This document shows, one piece after another, positions 38,485-48,171 of a stretch of DNA of 64,000 bases. The notes beneath the pieces were generated by a model. The model did no database searches. It was not told the origin of the DNA and saw only the letters and a list, made by a program, of their open reading frames with translations. Origin of the DNA: Luteimonas padinae. Lineage in GTDB: Bacteria; Pseudomonadota; Gammaproteobacteria; Xanthomonadales; Xanthomonadaceae. The stretch covers positions 1 through 64,000 of the forward strand of contig NZ_BMZT01000004.1 of assembly GCF_014652935.1 (NCBI RefSeq), in the 5' to 3' direction. Every line of letters starts with the position of its first letter. Positions within the stretch are counted from its first letter, which is position 1. Position numbers and translations under genes: made by a program.

Positions 38485-39595
38485 AGACCGAAAGCGTGGC
38501 GTCCTGCATGGACCGGAGCGTGTAGCGGAGGGGCAGCGCTGGAATCGTAGCCGCTGCGGCCGCATCGCGCGCGAGCAGCGCGTGCGCGCCAGCACGCAGC
38601 GCCGCCGCGTCGAAGGCGGGGATCGCACCGGCCGGCTGCAGCTCGCGCAGCAGTTCGCCCACGCCGCCGTGGTCCCAGCCCAGCACCGGCCGACCGGTGG
38701 ACAGCGCCTCGACCACAGTGCGGCCGAAGGCCTCGGGCTTGCGCGAGAGCTGCAGCACCAGGTCGCTGGCGGCATACGCGGCGGCGATGGCGGACGTGGG
38801 CGGCGTTATCGCCACCGCGTCCTCGAGACCCAGTTCGCGCGCACGCGCCTCGAGTTCACCGACGTAGGCCGCACGCGCGGGATCACGGGCGCCGGGCATC
38901 CACAGGCGCGCGTCGAGGCCGTCGGCGCGCAGCGCGGACAGCAGGTCCAGCGCGTCGGCGTGGCCCTTGAGCCGGGTACCGCGGCCCGGCAGCAGCAGCA
39001 GGGGGCCGTCCCCGCCCAGTCGCGGATCCGCGGCGGCGGCCGCGGCGCGGGCGGCGCGATCGGGCAGCGGTGCCCGCGGGAACGCCGCCGGATCGATGCC
39101 GCGCGGGATCACGCGCAGGCGCGCCGGGTCGGTCCGCGGGTAATGGCGCAGGACGTAGCCGCGCACGGTGTCGGACACGCAGACCACGCGCTCGCCGCGA
39201 ACCATGACCTGGCTGTAGCGCGAGGGCGAGTTGAGGCCGTGCACGGTGGTGACGAAGCGCGGGCGCGCCGCGGCCGGCAGTCCACGCAGCGCGCGCCAGC
39301 CGATCCACGCCGGCAGGCGCGAGCGCGCGTGCACGATGTCCACGCCCTGCTCCGCCAACAGCCGCCGCAGCGGGCGTACCAGGCCGAGGGTGGCCAGGGA
39401 CTTGCGGCCGATGTCGAGCGCGACGTGCTCCGCGCCGGCGTCCAGCAGCGCGGGCAGCAGCCGGCCGCCCGCGGACACCACCAGCGCGCGGTGCCCCGCC
39501 GCCACCAGGGCCGCGGACACTTCCAGGGTGGAGCGTTCGACGCCGCCCGACTCCAGGGCCGGGAGCAGCTGCAGGACGGTCAGCGGCCGGGGCAC
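38468..39595 (-). CDS. glycosyltransferase family 4 protein
   Basis: A 375-residue GT-B glycosyltransferase. LPALESGGVERSTLEVSAAL (9-28) is the N-terminal acceptor loop; HARSRLPAWIGWRAL, IPRGIDPAAF and the donor-site EAFGRTVVEALSTGRPVLGW carry the GT4 ExxE region. It probably builds an LPS core or surface sugar, given the overlapping O-antigen ligase-like gene and nearby waaA and lpxL. The exact sugar and acceptor are unknown. Confidence 0.92.
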   Translation of the reverse strand: MPRPLTVLQLLPALESGGVERSTLEVSAALVAAGHRALVVSAGGRLLPALLDAGAEHVALDIGRKSLATLGLVRPLRRLLAEQGVDIVHARSRLPAWIGWRALRGLPAAARPRFVTTVHGLNSPSRYSQVMVRGERVVCVSDTVRGYVLRHYPRTDPARLRVIPRGIDPAAFPRAPLPDRAARAAAAAADPRLGGDGPLLLLPGRGTRLKGHADALDLLSALRADGLDARLWMPGARDPARAAYVGELEARARELGLEDAVAITPPTSAIAAAYAASDLVLQLSRKPEAFGRTVVEALSTGRPVLGWDHGGVGELLRELQPAGAIPAFDAAALRAGAHALLARDAAAAATIPALPLRYTLRSMQDATLSVYDELR

Positions 39596-39620
39596 GTGCC
39601 GGCGGCGCGCGCAACCGCGC

Positions 39621-39815
39621 TCAGTCGACCAGGACGAAGTGGCTGCCGCAGTACGGGCAAGCGGACTGGCCGCCCTCGCTCTCGATGGGCAGGTAGACGC
39701 GCGGATGCGAGTTCCACAGCGCCATCGACGGCAGCGGGCAGCTCAGCGGCAGGTCGGCGCGGCGCACCTCGTACTGCTTCTGGGCGTTGGCGGGCTGCGG
39801 CTGGGCGGTGGACAT
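39621..39815 (-). CDS. zinc-finger domain protein (NDUFS6/CHCC type)
   Basis: A 64-residue protein with the CHCC zinc-finger pattern (PF10276): Cys26, His37, Cys53 and Cys56 (LSCPLP, NSHPRVYLPI, ACPYCGSHF). Related sequences form the end of mitochondrial complex I subunit NDUFS6; in bacteria these small proteins are of unknown function. It lies 25 bases upstream of the glycosyltransferase on the same strand, so probably co-transcribed. Confidence 0.92.
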   Translation of the reverse strand: MSTAQPQPANAQKQYEVRRADLPLSCPLPSMALWNSHPRVYLPIESEGGQSACPYCGSHFVLVD

Positions 39816-39893
39816 CGTGCGTAACCAGGGCTGCGGGGACCGGCACAGTTTAGCCTGCCGCGGCCCTGCCGGCCCGGATCAGGCCGACACGGA

Positions 39894-40730
39894 TCAGGCC
39901 GGCATTGTCAGGAGCAGGAGACTCGCGGGGCCGGAGCCGAACGCAGCGACGGACACCGGCGCGCCGGCGTCGCCTGCCAGCCAGCCGACGCCATCGCCGG
40001 CGGCCAGCGGCATGCCGGATCCGGCCGCCGCCAACACGACCGCTTCGCCCTCGAGCACTTCCAGCCAGCAGCGGCCGGCCTCGCCCGGCGCAAGCGACAG
40101 GCACAAGCCGGGTTCGAGCCGGGCGGCCAGCACCTGCGCACGCTGGCGCAGGGGCAATGGGTCGCCATCGCTCACGGGTGCAGCCGGGCCTGCCGGATCT
40201 GCCGACACGACCCTGGCGGCGGCCGCGGCCCCATCCGCGAGCAGCGTCCAGCCCGCCGCGGCCCCAACGCAGGACCCGGCCTCCACGTCGCCGCCGCCCC
40301 GGCGGTTCGCCACCGCAGGCGGCGCATTGACCCGGTCCGGCAGCAGCCAGAGCTCGACCAGGCGCAGGGGCGCGGTGGCCGAGGCATTGGCCAGCCTCGC
40401 GCCGAGGCCATGCCCCGCGCCGATCCAGAGCAGGTCCCCGGCATCGACGCGGTGGCGCCCGGAATCGCCGCAATCGGCGTCGAGCGCGCCCGAGATCACC
40501 AGCAGGAAGCGCTCCACGTTCGCGACCCGGCCCTCGTCGCGCACCGCACCGGGCGCCCAGTCCTGGCGCGACAGCACGCGCAGCGCGCCCCAACCCATCC
40601 ACGCGCGGTCGATCGCGCCGCCACGCGAGAAGGCTTCGACGGCGACGATGCCGCCGTCGGCGGACCGTGCGCGTGCGGCGGCCGGCCGCAGCCGCGGCCC
40701 GCCCGGGTCCGCCTGGCCGTCCACGCTCAT
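39894..40730 (-). CDS. pirin-like bicupin protein with altered metal site
   Basis: A 278-residue protein with the pirin/quercetinase (YhhW) layout: [21 protein letters not shown] in the first cupin and [34 protein letters not shown] (segments [11 protein letters not shown] and [10 protein letters not shown]) after it. True pirins have HPH near the first cupin and a later His/Glu; here the HPH position reads RDE, so the usual metal ligands are lost. It may be a non-enzymatic or diverged cupin. Its ATG overlaps the stop of the RutE-like gene (ATGA), so they form an operon. Confidence 0.72.
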   Translation of the reverse strand: MSVDGQADPGGPRLRPAAARARSADGGIVAVEAFSRGGAIDRAWMGWGALRVLSRQDWAPGAVRDEGRVANVERFLLVISGALDADCGDSGRHRVDAGDLLWIGAGHGLGARLANASATAPLRLVELWLLPDRVNAPPAVANRRGGGDVEAGSCVGAAAGWTLLADGAAAAARVVSADPAGPAAPVSDGDPLPLRQRAQVLAARLEPGLCLSLAPGEAGRCWLEVLEGEAVVLAAAGSGMPLAAGDGVGWLAGDAGAPVSVAAFGSGPASLLLLTMPA

Positions 40731-41317
40731 TCGATGCGCGCGGCCTCGTCGAACGACAGCCGCGGCGAGCGCGGGAACAGCTGCGCCGGGTCGCCGTGGC
40801 CGAGGTTGACCAGGATGTTGGAGCGGATCGAGGTGCCGGCGAAGAACGCGGCGTCCACCATCGCGTTGTCGAAGCCGCTCATCGGTCCGCAGTCCAGTCC
40901 CAGCGCACGCGCGGCCAGGATCAGGTAGGCGCCCTGCATGCTCGAGCCGCGCAGGCCCACGCGCTCCAGGCGCGCCTGGTCCGAACCGGCGAACCAGGAG
41001 CGCGCGTCGGTGTGCGGGAACAGCACCGGCAGCTTGTCGTAGAAGGCCAGGTCATGGCCGACGATCACCGTCACCGGCGCGGCCAGGGTCTTGTCGCGGT
41101 TGCCGTCGCTCAGCGCCGGCGCCAGCTTCGCCTTGGCCTCGGGCGAACGCACGAACACGAAGCGGGCCGGGCAGGAATTCGCCTCGGTCGGGCCGAACTT
41201 CAGCAGGTCGTACAGGGCGCGCAGGGTGGCGTCGTCGACTTCGCCACCGATGGCGTTGTGGGTGCGGGCTTCGCGGAACAGGCGGGCGAGCGTGGCGTCG
41301 GGCAGCGCTTCGGGCAT
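40727..41317 (-). CDS. rutE: malonic semialdehyde reductase RutE-type nitroreductase
   Basis: A 196-residue flavin-dependent nitroreductase-like protein of the RutE/HadB family. [40 protein letters not shown] and [16 protein letters not shown] match the family. In uracil breakdown RutE reduces malonic semialdehyde, but no rut operon is present, so the physiological substrate here is uncertain. The start at [14 protein letters not shown] gives standard length. Confidence 0.87.
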   Translation of the reverse strand: MPEALPDATLARLFREARTHNAIGGEVDDATLRALYDLLKFGPTEANSCPARFVFVRSPEAKAKLAPALSDGNRDKTLAAPVTVIVGHDLAFYDKLPVLFPHTDARSWFAGSDQARLERVGLRGSSMQGAYLILAARALGLDCGPMSGFDNAMVDAAFFAGTSIRSNILVNLGHGDPAQLFPRSPRLSFDEAARIE

Positions 41318-41398
41318 CGGGATCCTCGTGGTTCGGTGCAGGCAGGACGCCAGTGTAGAGTCCCGGCGGAGATTCCACCCAGCCCACGGCCCGCACGC

Positions 41399-42394
41399 AT
41401 GGTGTCGACTCCCGCAGATGGCGACGCGCCGCGCACGCTGGCGCTGAGCGATGGCCGCGCCGGAAACGCGCGCCAGGCGCTGGCGCTCGCGCGCGCGCTC
41501 GTGCCCATGGCCGACGAGCACGTGCTCGTGCCGAAGGCGCCGTGGCGATGGCTGGCGCCGCGCCGGTGCCCGGGCGACGCCCATGCCTTCGGCCCGGGAT
41601 TCGCGGGCCTGCTGGCGGCGCCGCCGGCGCTCGCGGTCGGCTGCGGACGCCAGGCGGCTCTGGCCACGCGGCTGCTGCGCGGGCGTGGCGCGCGCGTGGT
41701 GCAGGTGCTCGATCCGCGGCTGCCGGCGCGGCACTGGGACCTTGTCGTCGCGCCGGAGCACGACGGCCTCGCCGGCGACAACGTGATCACGCTCGCCGGC
41801 AGCCTGCATCCGGTCGACGACGCATGGCTGGCGCAGGCGCGGGCGGCGTTCCCGGAGTTCGCCGCGCTGCCGTCGCCGCGGATCGCGGTGCTGGTGGGCG
41901 GCCCGAGCGGCCGCGCCGGTTTCGAGGTCGCGGATTTCGATGCGCTGATGGCCGACGTCGCCGGCATGGCCGCACGCGACGGCGGCAGCCTGATGCTGGT
42001 GGCCTCGCGGCGCACGCCGGACGCCGTGCGGGCGGCGCTGCGCACCTGGGCGGCGCCCGGCGTTCCGGTGCGCGCCTGGGCGGAGGCCGGCGACGGCCCC
42101 AACCCCTACGCCGGCATGCTGGCCTGGGCCGACCGCATCGCCTGCACCGCAGACTCGGTCAACATGCTGTCTGAAGCCTGCGCCACCCGCGCACCGGTCT
42201 TCGTGCACCGTCCCGGCGCGATGCGCGGCCGGCCGCGGCGCTTCGTCGACGCGCTGCTGGCGCGCGGCCGCGTGCGTCCGCTGGAGGCCGACGCCGCGCC
42301 ATTCGACGCCGCCCCGCTGCGCGAGACCGCGCGCGTGGCCGCCGAGGTCCGCCGCCGCCTCGGCCTGCCTGCCCCCGGCACCACCGCACCGTAG
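41399..42394 (+). CDS. ELM1/DUF1022 family protein
   Basis: A 331-residue protein of the mitochondrial fission ELM1-like family (PF06258). [21 protein letters not shown] (12-32), [24 protein letters not shown] (segments VQVLDPRLP and [10 protein letters not shown]), [12 protein letters not shown] and [15 protein letters not shown] are the family signatures; the last resembles the donor site of GT-B glycosyltransferases. Function in bacteria is unknown, possibly a sugar transferase. A TAGAGT -10-like box lies at 41356-41361. It is divergent from the RutE-like gene. Confidence 0.87.
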   Translation: MVSTPADGDAPRTLALSDGRAGNARQALALARALVPMADEHVLVPKAPWRWLAPRRCPGDAHAFGPGFAGLLAAPPALAVGCGRQAALATRLLRGRGARVVQVLDPRLPARHWDLVVAPEHDGLAGDNVITLAGSLHPVDDAWLAQARAAFPEFAALPSPRIAVLVGGPSGRAGFEVADFDALMADVAGMAARDGGSLMLVASRRTPDAVRAALRTWAAPGVPVRAWAEAGDGPNPYAGMLAWADRIACTADSVNMLSEACATRAPVFVHRPGAMRGRPRRFVDALLARGRVRPLEADAAPFDAAPLRETARVAAEVRRRLGLPAPGTTAP

Positions 42395-42480
42395 GCGCGC
42401 AGCCAGGCGGCGGCCGCCGCGTCGCGGACGGGCCGTGGATTGCCCTATGCTCGAAGCAGGCAGCGACCGGGGACCCGACC

Positions 42481-42966
42481 ATGTCAGCAAGCGGACACGC
42501 AGACCGTCCGATCGACCGCTGGTTCGCCAGCTATTCCGACGACCACCGCAACCCGACCAACCAGGCCATCCACGTGTTCGCGGTGCCCGCGATCCTGTGG
42601 AGCGTCATCGCCCTGCTGTGGTGCATCCCGGCGCCGGGCACGTTGTTCAGGCCGGGCATCTGGGCGGCGCTGCCGATGTTCGCGGCGTGGCTGTTCTACC
42701 AGCGCGGCTCGCGCGTGCTCGGCACCGGCATGCTGCTGGTGTTCGCGGCGCTGTCGGCGCTGACCTGGTGGCTGTTCGAAGCGCTCGGCCGGGGCGGCCT
42801 GCTGAAGCTCGCCATCGCGGTGTTCGTGGTCGCCTGGATCGCGCAGTTCGTCGGCCACAAGCTCGAGGGCCGCAAGCCCAGCTTCCTCACCGACCTCGTC
42901 TACCTGCTGGTCGGCCCCGCCTGGGTGCTGGCCAAGCTCTACCGCCGGCTCGGCCTGCGCTGGTAG
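42481..42966 (+). CDS. Mpo1-like / DUF962 membrane protein
   Basis: A 161-residue membrane protein with four hydrophobic segments. [18 protein letters not shown] and [24 protein letters not shown] are the DUF962 signatures; the conserved His residues (His22, His31 and His in VGHK) are those used for iron in yeast Mpo1, a 2-hydroxy fatty acid dioxygenase. A similar fatty acid alpha-oxidation role is possible but untested for bacterial members. Confidence 0.88.
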   Translation: MSASGHADRPIDRWFASYSDDHRNPTNQAIHVFAVPAILWSVIALLWCIPAPGTLFRPGIWAALPMFAAWLFYQRGSRVLGTGMLLVFAALSALTWWLFEALGRGGLLKLAIAVFVVAWIAQFVGHKLEGRKPSFLTDLVYLLVGPAWVLAKLYRRLGLRW

Positions 42967-43039
42967 CCGGGCGCCGCCTGAAACGCAGCGTCGCGGCGCG
43001 AATGCCCATGCGCGGCTCGAAACCACCTTCGGCGCGGGC

Positions 43040-43045
43040 GACAAT
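43040..43045 (+). promoter_or_regulatory. -10-like GACAAT just before the EamA gene
   Basis: GACAAT ends 5 bases before the ATG with no ribosome site between. Another candidate leaderless start. Confidence 0.4.
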
Positions 43046-43050
43046 GGCGC

Positions 43051-43938
43051 ATGTCGCCCCGTGACCTCTTCCTGATCCTCGCCGTGTGCACGGCCTGGGC
43101 GGGGAACTTCCTGTTCTCCGCCTACGCCCTGCTCGAGATCCCGGCCTTCCTGTACACGGCGCTGCGCATGGCGATCGTGGCGCTGGTGCTGGCCCCGTTC
43201 CTCAAGCCGGTGCGCCGGGAGCAATGGCCGCGCTTTTTCGCGGTGGCGCTGTGCATGAACGTGCTGCATTTCGGCCTCAGCTTCTGGGCGCTGCGGCTGG
43301 CCGGCGAACTGTCCGCGGTCGCTGTGGTCATGCAGAGCTACGTGCCGATGTCGGCGCTGCTGGCCTGGCTGGTGCTCGGCGAGCGCTTCGCATGGCGCAC
43401 CGGCACCGCGATCGCGGCAAGCTTCCTCGGCGTGCTGGTGATCGGGTTCGACCCGTCGATCGTCGACAGGCCGGCGGCGATGCTGGCGATGCTCGCCTCG
43501 GCCGCGTTCCTGGCGCTGGGCACGGTGATGATGCGGCGCCTGGGCGGGATCGGGCTGGTCACCCAGCAGGGCTGGAGCGCGCTGATCGCGGTGTTGCCGC
43601 TGCTGGCGATCAGCCTCGTCTTCGAGCCCGGCTCGCTGGCCACGCTGGCCGACGCCAGCCCGCGCGCCTGGATCGGCGTGTCGTACTCGGCGCTGGTCGC
43701 ATCGCTGCTCGGCCACGGCGTGTACTTCCTGCTGCTGCAGCGCCACCCCGTGGCCCAGCTGACGCCCTGGCTGCTGCTGACGCCGCTGCTGGCAGTGGCC
43801 CTGGGCATCGTGTTCTGGGGCGACGAGCCCGGTCCGCAGCTGTGGATCGGCGGTGCGCTGGTGCTGGGCGGCGTGGCGACGATCGCGCTGCGCGCGATGG
43901 CCAAGGCGCGCCCGTTGCCGCCTGCGCGCGATATCTGA
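43051..43938 (+). CDS. EamA (DMT) family transporter
   Basis: A 295-residue protein with ten membrane helices and two EamA repeats. AWAGNFLFSAYALLEIP in helix 1, SFWALRLAGELSAVAVVMQSYVPM and the second-half QQGWSALIAVLP and VSYSALVASLLGHGVYF are typical of drug/metabolite transporters, many of which export amino acids (YdcZ/RhtA-like). The substrate is unknown. Confidence 0.9.
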   Translation: MSPRDLFLILAVCTAWAGNFLFSAYALLEIPAFLYTALRMAIVALVLAPFLKPVRREQWPRFFAVALCMNVLHFGLSFWALRLAGELSAVAVVMQSYVPMSALLAWLVLGERFAWRTGTAIAASFLGVLVIGFDPSIVDRPAAMLAMLASAAFLALGTVMMRRLGGIGLVTQQGWSALIAVLPLLAISLVFEPGSLATLADASPRAWIGVSYSALVASLLGHGVYFLLLQRHPVAQLTPWLLLTPLLAVALGIVFWGDEPGPQLWIGGALVLGGVATIALRAMAKARPLPPARDI

Positions 43939-43949
43939 GCCCTCCGGAC

Positions 43950-44822
43950 TCAGCGGGGCTGGAACATCCCCGCCACCGGCCTGAACGCCCTCGGCGCATG
44001 GCCCAGTGCCTCGGCCGCAGGCACCACGTCGAACACCAGGTCCTGGCGCAGGCGGGCCTGCGCCGCCCGCCCGAAGCCCTGCAGGCGGCCGCTGGACCGG
44101 AACGCCGCCGCGAGCAGGGAAAACACCGGCGCCGGCAGCTCGACAAGCCGGGCGGGCGGCTCGAGTACCTCGAGCACGCGCGCGACCATGTCCCGATAGG
44201 ACAGCGTCTCGCCACCGGGCAGGTCGTAGGCGCAACCACCCGCGCCCCGGGCCCCGAGCGCCGCGACGGCGGTGGCCGCCAGGTCGTCGACGTGCACCGG
44301 CTGCCGGAGCCCGACCGCGCCACGCGGGAGCGGAAACATGCCTGTCCGCCGGGCCATCGCCGCGATGCGGCTCAATGTCCGGTCGCGTCCGGCCCCATAG
44401 ATGAGCGTCGGCCTCAATACGACGGCATCCGCGTCGCGCGCGCGCGCGCTGGCGAACAGCCCATCTTCCGCCGCGCCAAGACGCGCAGCCAGCGTGCGCT
44501 CCGCGTCGTCCACCGAGCCCAGCTTGACCGTCAGGCTGGTCGAACCGAAGGCGATGACGACGGGCGCATCGACGCCGGCGTCGGCGTACCAGCGCGCGAA
44601 GTGGTCAAGCGGGCCACAGCTGATGACCGCTCCGTACTCGCGCGCCACTGCGGGCATGGCCTCGAAACCGCCCCGCAGCCACCGCAGGCCGGGGGCCGGC
44701 ACGCGCCCCTTCCGCGACAGCGCATCGACGTCCCAGCCCGCCTCCAGCAGGCGTGGAATCACCGCCGCGCCCACCTGCCCGCTGCCCCCGAAGACCAGCG
44801 CGCGCGCACCTTGAACGGTCAC
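43950..44822 (-). CDS. NAD-dependent epimerase/dehydratase family protein
   Basis: A 290-residue extended SDR. GGSGQVGAAVIPRLLEAG gives the Rossmann loop, and LRPTLIYGAGRDRTL and VHVDDLAATAVAAL are family motifs, but the usual YxxxK is not obvious, so it may be an atypical NAD(P)-binding protein. The start is uncertain: three consecutive GTG codons at 44828, 44825 and 44822 are the only candidates near the Rossmann loop; the in-frame ATG far upstream would run through the mrp promoter region. The third is used here. Confidence 0.7.
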   Translation of the reverse strand: MTVQGARALVFGGSGQVGAAVIPRLLEAGWDVDALSRKGRVPAPGLRWLRGGFEAMPAVAREYGAVISCGPLDHFARWYADAGVDAPVVIAFGSTSLTVKLGSVDDAERTLAARLGAAEDGLFASARARDADAVVLRPTLIYGAGRDRTLSRIAAMARRTGMFPLPRGAVGLRQPVHVDDLAATAVAALGARGAGGCAYDLPGGETLSYRDMVARVLEVLEPPARLVELPAPVFSLLAAAFRSSGRLQGFGRAAQARLRQDLVFDVVPAAEALGHAPRAFRPVAGMFQPR

Positions 44823-44921
44823 CACCACGGCGTCCAGGCAGGAATGGCAATGGTGGCTGCGATGGAACACATCCGCGCAGGATAAGCGACCCTGGCCTCC
44901 GGCCGTGACAAGTCGCGCTGC

Positions 44922-44927
44922 TAGAAT
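44922..44927 (+). promoter_or_regulatory. -10 TAGAAT of the mrp operon
   Basis: TAGAAT, 50 bases before mrpA. GTGACA lies upstream but only 11 bases away, too close for a standard -35, so the -35 is unclear. Confidence 0.45.
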
Positions 44928-44977
44928 CGAGGACGCCGTGCGGAGCGCGGCATCCCCCTGCAAGACCAAGGACTCAG

Positions 44978-47809
44978 ATGCTTGAACTGATGCTGGCCCT
45001 GCCCTTCGTGCTGGCGCTGGTGCTCGCGATCCTGCGCGACGCACCGGCCCGGGCGGTCGCGTGGCTCGCGGGCCTCGCGCCGCTGCTGGCGCTGGCGGTG
45101 CTGGCATGGCTCACGCCCGCGGTGATGGCCGGCGACATCCCGCGCGCGATGCACGAGTGGCTGCCCCAGGCCGGCCTCGCCTTCAGCCTGCGCCTGGACG
45201 GACTGGGCTGGATGTTCGCGGCGATGGTGCTGGGCATCGGCGCGCTGGTGGTGCTGTACGCGCACTACTACCTCGGCCCGCAGGAAAAGACCCGGCGCTT
45301 CTTCTGCTTCCTGCTGCTGTTCATGGGCGCGATGCTGGGCATGGTGCTGTCGGGCAACCTGCTGCTCACCGTCGTGTTCTGGGAGCTGACCTCGATCAGC
45401 TCGTTCCTGCTGATCGGCTTCTGGTTCCACCGCGACGACGCCCGCGAGGGCGCGCGCATGGCCCTGACCATCACCGCCGCCGGCGGCCTGGCCCTGCTCG
45501 GCGGCGTGGTGATGATCGGCCGCGTGGTGGGCAGCTACGAGCTCGACGCGGTGCTCGCCGCCGGCGACGCGATCCGCGCCAACGAGCTCTACCCCTGGAT
45601 CCTGGGCCTGGTGCTGGCCGGCGTGTTCACCAAGAGCGCGCAGTTCCCGGTGCATTTCTGGCTGCCGCACGCGATGGCGGCGCCGACCCCGGTGTCGGCC
45701 TACCTGCACTCGGCGACGATGGTGAAGGCCGGCGTGTTCCTGCTAGCGCGCCTGCATCCGTCGCTGGCCGGGACCGACCTGTTCTTCTACGTGGTCTCGA
45801 CGGTCGGCGCGCTGACGCTGCTGGTCGGCGCGTGGAACGCGATCTTCCAGCACGACCTGAAGGGCGTGCTGGCGTATTCGACGATCTCCCACCTGGGCCT
45901 GATCACCCTGCTGCTCGGCCTGTCGACGCCGATGGCGGTGGTCGCGGCGCTGTTCCACATCCTCAACCACGCCACGTTCAAGGCCTCGCTGTTCATGGCC
46001 GCGGGCATCATCGACCACGAGACCGGCACCCGCGACATGCGCCGCCTGGGCGGGCTGCGGCGGATCATGCCCTACACCAGCGCGCTGGCGATCATCGCGT
46101 CGCTGGCGATGGCCGGCATCCCGCTGCTCAACGGCTTCCTGTCCAAGGAAATGTTCTTCGCCCAGGCGCTGGAGATCGAGGGCCACGAGGAGATGCGCTG
46201 GTTCATCACGGTTGCGGCCTTCCTGTTCGCGACCTTCGGCGTGGCCTACAGCCTGCGCTTCGTGCGCGACACCTTCCTCGGCCGCGGGCCGCGCGCGGTG
46301 GAGGACGAGGTGCACGAGCCGCCGCGCTTCATGCAGGTGCCGGTGGCGATCCTGGTGGTCACCTGCGTCGCGGTCGGCATCGCGCCGCAGTGGACCATCG
46401 GCCCCGCCCTGGCCACGGCGGCGAGCGGCGTGCTGGGCGAGGCGGTGCCCGACTACAGCCTGGCGGTCTGGCACGGCATCAACACGCCGCTGCTGATGAG
46501 CCTGGGCGGCGTGGTCTGCGGCGTGCTGCTGTACCTCGTGCTCAACCGCGTGCTCGACCTGCATGCGGTGGTCCGCCAGTCGCAGGGACGCCGCCTCTTC
46601 CATCTCAACATCGAGGCGCTGTTCCGCCTCGGCCGCCGTTTCACCCACACCGTCGCCAACGGCAGCATGCAGCGCAGCCTGCTGTGGCTGGTGCTGGTGG
46701 CGATCGCCGCCGGCGCCGCGCCCTTCGTCGCCGCCTGGGGCGAGCCGCGCGAGCCGGTGGCCTTCGTGGCGCAGCCGATGGTGCGCCTGGCGTGGGTGCT
46801 CTGGCTGCTGCTGGTCTGCTCCGCGCTGGGCACCCTGGCGCTGTACCGGCACCGCCTGCTGGCGGTGCTGGTGATGGGCGGCTGCGGACTGGCGGTCAGC
46901 CTGACCTTCGTCGCGCTGTCGGCGCCCGACCTGGCGCTGACCCAGCTGCTGGTGGAGCTGGTGACCGTGGCACTGATGCTGCTTGGCCTTCACTACCTGC
47001 CCAAGGATTCGCCGCCAGAGCGCACGCGCTGGCGGCGCCTGCGCGACGGCGCGGTGGCGCTGGCCGCCGGCGCCGGCGCGGCCGCGCTGGCGTGGACGAT
47101 GATGACCCGTCCGCCCACGAACGCGGTGGCCGCCGAGATCACCGCGCGCTCGCTGCCCGAGGCCTGGGGCAGCAACATCGTCAACGTCATCCTGGTCGAC
47201 TTCCGCGGCTTCGACACCCTGGGCGAGATCACGGTGTTCGGCATCGCCGGCCTGGTGGTGCACGCCATGCTGCGCCACGCGCGCATGGCGCCGGAGAAGG
47301 TGATGCCGGGCCCGCCGATCAAGCTCCCGGTGCCCGCCGACCTCGCGCAGATGATGTTCCCGCTGACGCTCGTGGTCTCGATCTTCCTGTTCCTGCGCGG
47401 CCACAACGCGCCCGGCGGCGGCTTCATCGCCGGCCTGACGCTGGCGGTGCCGCTGCTGATCCAGTATGTGATCCAGGGCGCGGCCTCGGTGGAGACGCGC
47501 TTCGGCTTCGACTACATTCGCGCCATCGGCCTCGGCCTGCTGATCGCGCTGTTCGGGGGCGCCGCGTCGATGCTGCTCGACCTGCCCTTCCTGTCCAGCG
47601 GCCACTACGACCTCGAGCTGCCGCTGCTGGGCACCATCCCGCTGGCCAGCGCCGCCGTCTTCGACCTCGGCGTCTACCTGGTCGTGTTCGGAAGCACGAT
47701 GCTGATCCTGTCGATGATGGGCACGCTCAAGCCTTCCAAGAAGATGATCGCCCACCGCGGCACGATCGACCCGGCCACGCGCTCGGCCATCACCGGGGAG
47801 GCGAGCTGA
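44978..47809 (+). CDS. mrpA: Na+/H+ antiporter subunit A with fused MrpB domain
   Basis: The largest subunit of the multisubunit monovalent cation/proton antiporter, 943 residues and over 20 helices. The first two thirds match NADH dehydrogenase subunit 5-like proton channels: SSFLLIGFWFHRDDAREGA, the key lysine helix FTKSAQFPVHFWLPHAMAAPTPVSAYLHSATMVKAGV (segments FTKSAQFPVHFWLPHAM and SAYLHSATMVKAG) and KGVLAYSTISHLG. The C-terminal 150 residues match MrpB (PAPADLAQMMFPLTLVVSIFL-like region, RGHNAPGGGFIAGL), so A and B are fused as in the Pha/Sha-type operons of many proteobacteria. It is the first gene of a tight operon. Confidence 0.95.
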   Translation: MLELMLALPFVLALVLAILRDAPARAVAWLAGLAPLLALAVLAWLTPAVMAGDIPRAMHEWLPQAGLAFSLRLDGLGWMFAAMVLGIGALVVLYAHYYLGPQEKTRRFFCFLLLFMGAMLGMVLSGNLLLTVVFWELTSISSFLLIGFWFHRDDAREGARMALTITAAGGLALLGGVVMIGRVVGSYELDAVLAAGDAIRANELYPWILGLVLAGVFTKSAQFPVHFWLPHAMAAPTPVSAYLHSATMVKAGVFLLARLHPSLAGTDLFFYVVSTVGALTLLVGAWNAIFQHDLKGVLAYSTISHLGLITLLLGLSTPMAVVAALFHILNHATFKASLFMAAGIIDHETGTRDMRRLGGLRRIMPYTSALAIIASLAMAGIPLLNGFLSKEMFFAQALEIEGHEEMRWFITVAAFLFATFGVAYSLRFVRDTFLGRGPRAVEDEVHEPPRFMQVPVAILVVTCVAVGIAPQWTIGPALATAASGVLGEAVPDYSLAVWHGINTPLLMSLGGVVCGVLLYLVLNRVLDLHAVVRQSQGRRLFHLNIEALFRLGRRFTHTVANGSMQRSLLWLVLVAIAAGAAPFVAAWGEPREPVAFVAQPMVRLAWVLWLLLVCSALGTLALYRHRLLAVLVMGGCGLAVSLTFVALSAPDLALTQLLVELVTVALMLLGLHYLPKDSPPERTRWRRLRDGAVALAAGAGAAALAWTMMTRPPTNAVAAEITARSLPEAWGSNIVNVILVDFRGFDTLGEITVFGIAGLVVHAMLRHARMAPEKVMPGPPIKLPVPADLAQMMFPLTLVVSIFLFLRGHNAPGGGFIAGLTLAVPLLIQYVIQGAASVETRFGFDYIRAIGLGLLIALFGGAASMLLDLPFLSSGHYDLELPLLGTIPLASAAVFDLGVYLVVFGSTMLILSMMGTLKPSKKMIAHRGTIDPATRSAITGEAS

Positions 47810-48171
47810 TGGAGTTCGCCATTGCCAGCGGTATCGGCGTACTGGTCTTCGCCGGCGTGTACCTGGTGCTGCGCGCGCGCAGCTTCGACGTGATCCTCGG
47901 GCTCACCCTGCTGTCGTACGCCACCAACCTGCTGATCTTCTCCAGCGGCCGGCTGACCGTGGGCAAGCCGCCGGTGCTGCAGCCAGGCATGGAGGCGACC
48001 CTCGCCAACCACACCGACCCGCTGCCACAGGCGCTGGTGCTGACCGCGATCGTGATCTCGTTCGCGATGACCGCGGTCAGCATCGTGCTGGCCATGCGCA
48101 GCCGCGCCGACAACGACAGCGACCATGTCGATGCCGGCGATGTCCGCGACGAACGGGAGGCGGGTCGATGA
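47809..48171 (+). CDS. mrpC: Na+/H+ antiporter subunit C
   Basis: A 120-residue NuoK-like protein with three helices. GVYLVLRARSFDVILGLTLLSYATNLL and DPLPQALVLTAIVISFAMTA are the family segments, with the helix 2 and 3 features conserved. Its ATG overlaps the mrpA stop (TGATG). Confidence 0.95.
   Translation: MEFAIASGIGVLVFAGVYLVLRARSFDVILGLTLLSYATNLLIFSSGRLTVGKPPVLQPGMEATLANHTDPLPQALVLTAIVISFAMTAVSIVLAMRSRADNDSDHVDAGDVRDEREAGR

Noticed and set aside
45743..47755. Minus-strand frame of 670 codons inside mrpA
   Set aside because: His/Gln/Arg-rich shadow of mrpA with no promoter or ribosome site.
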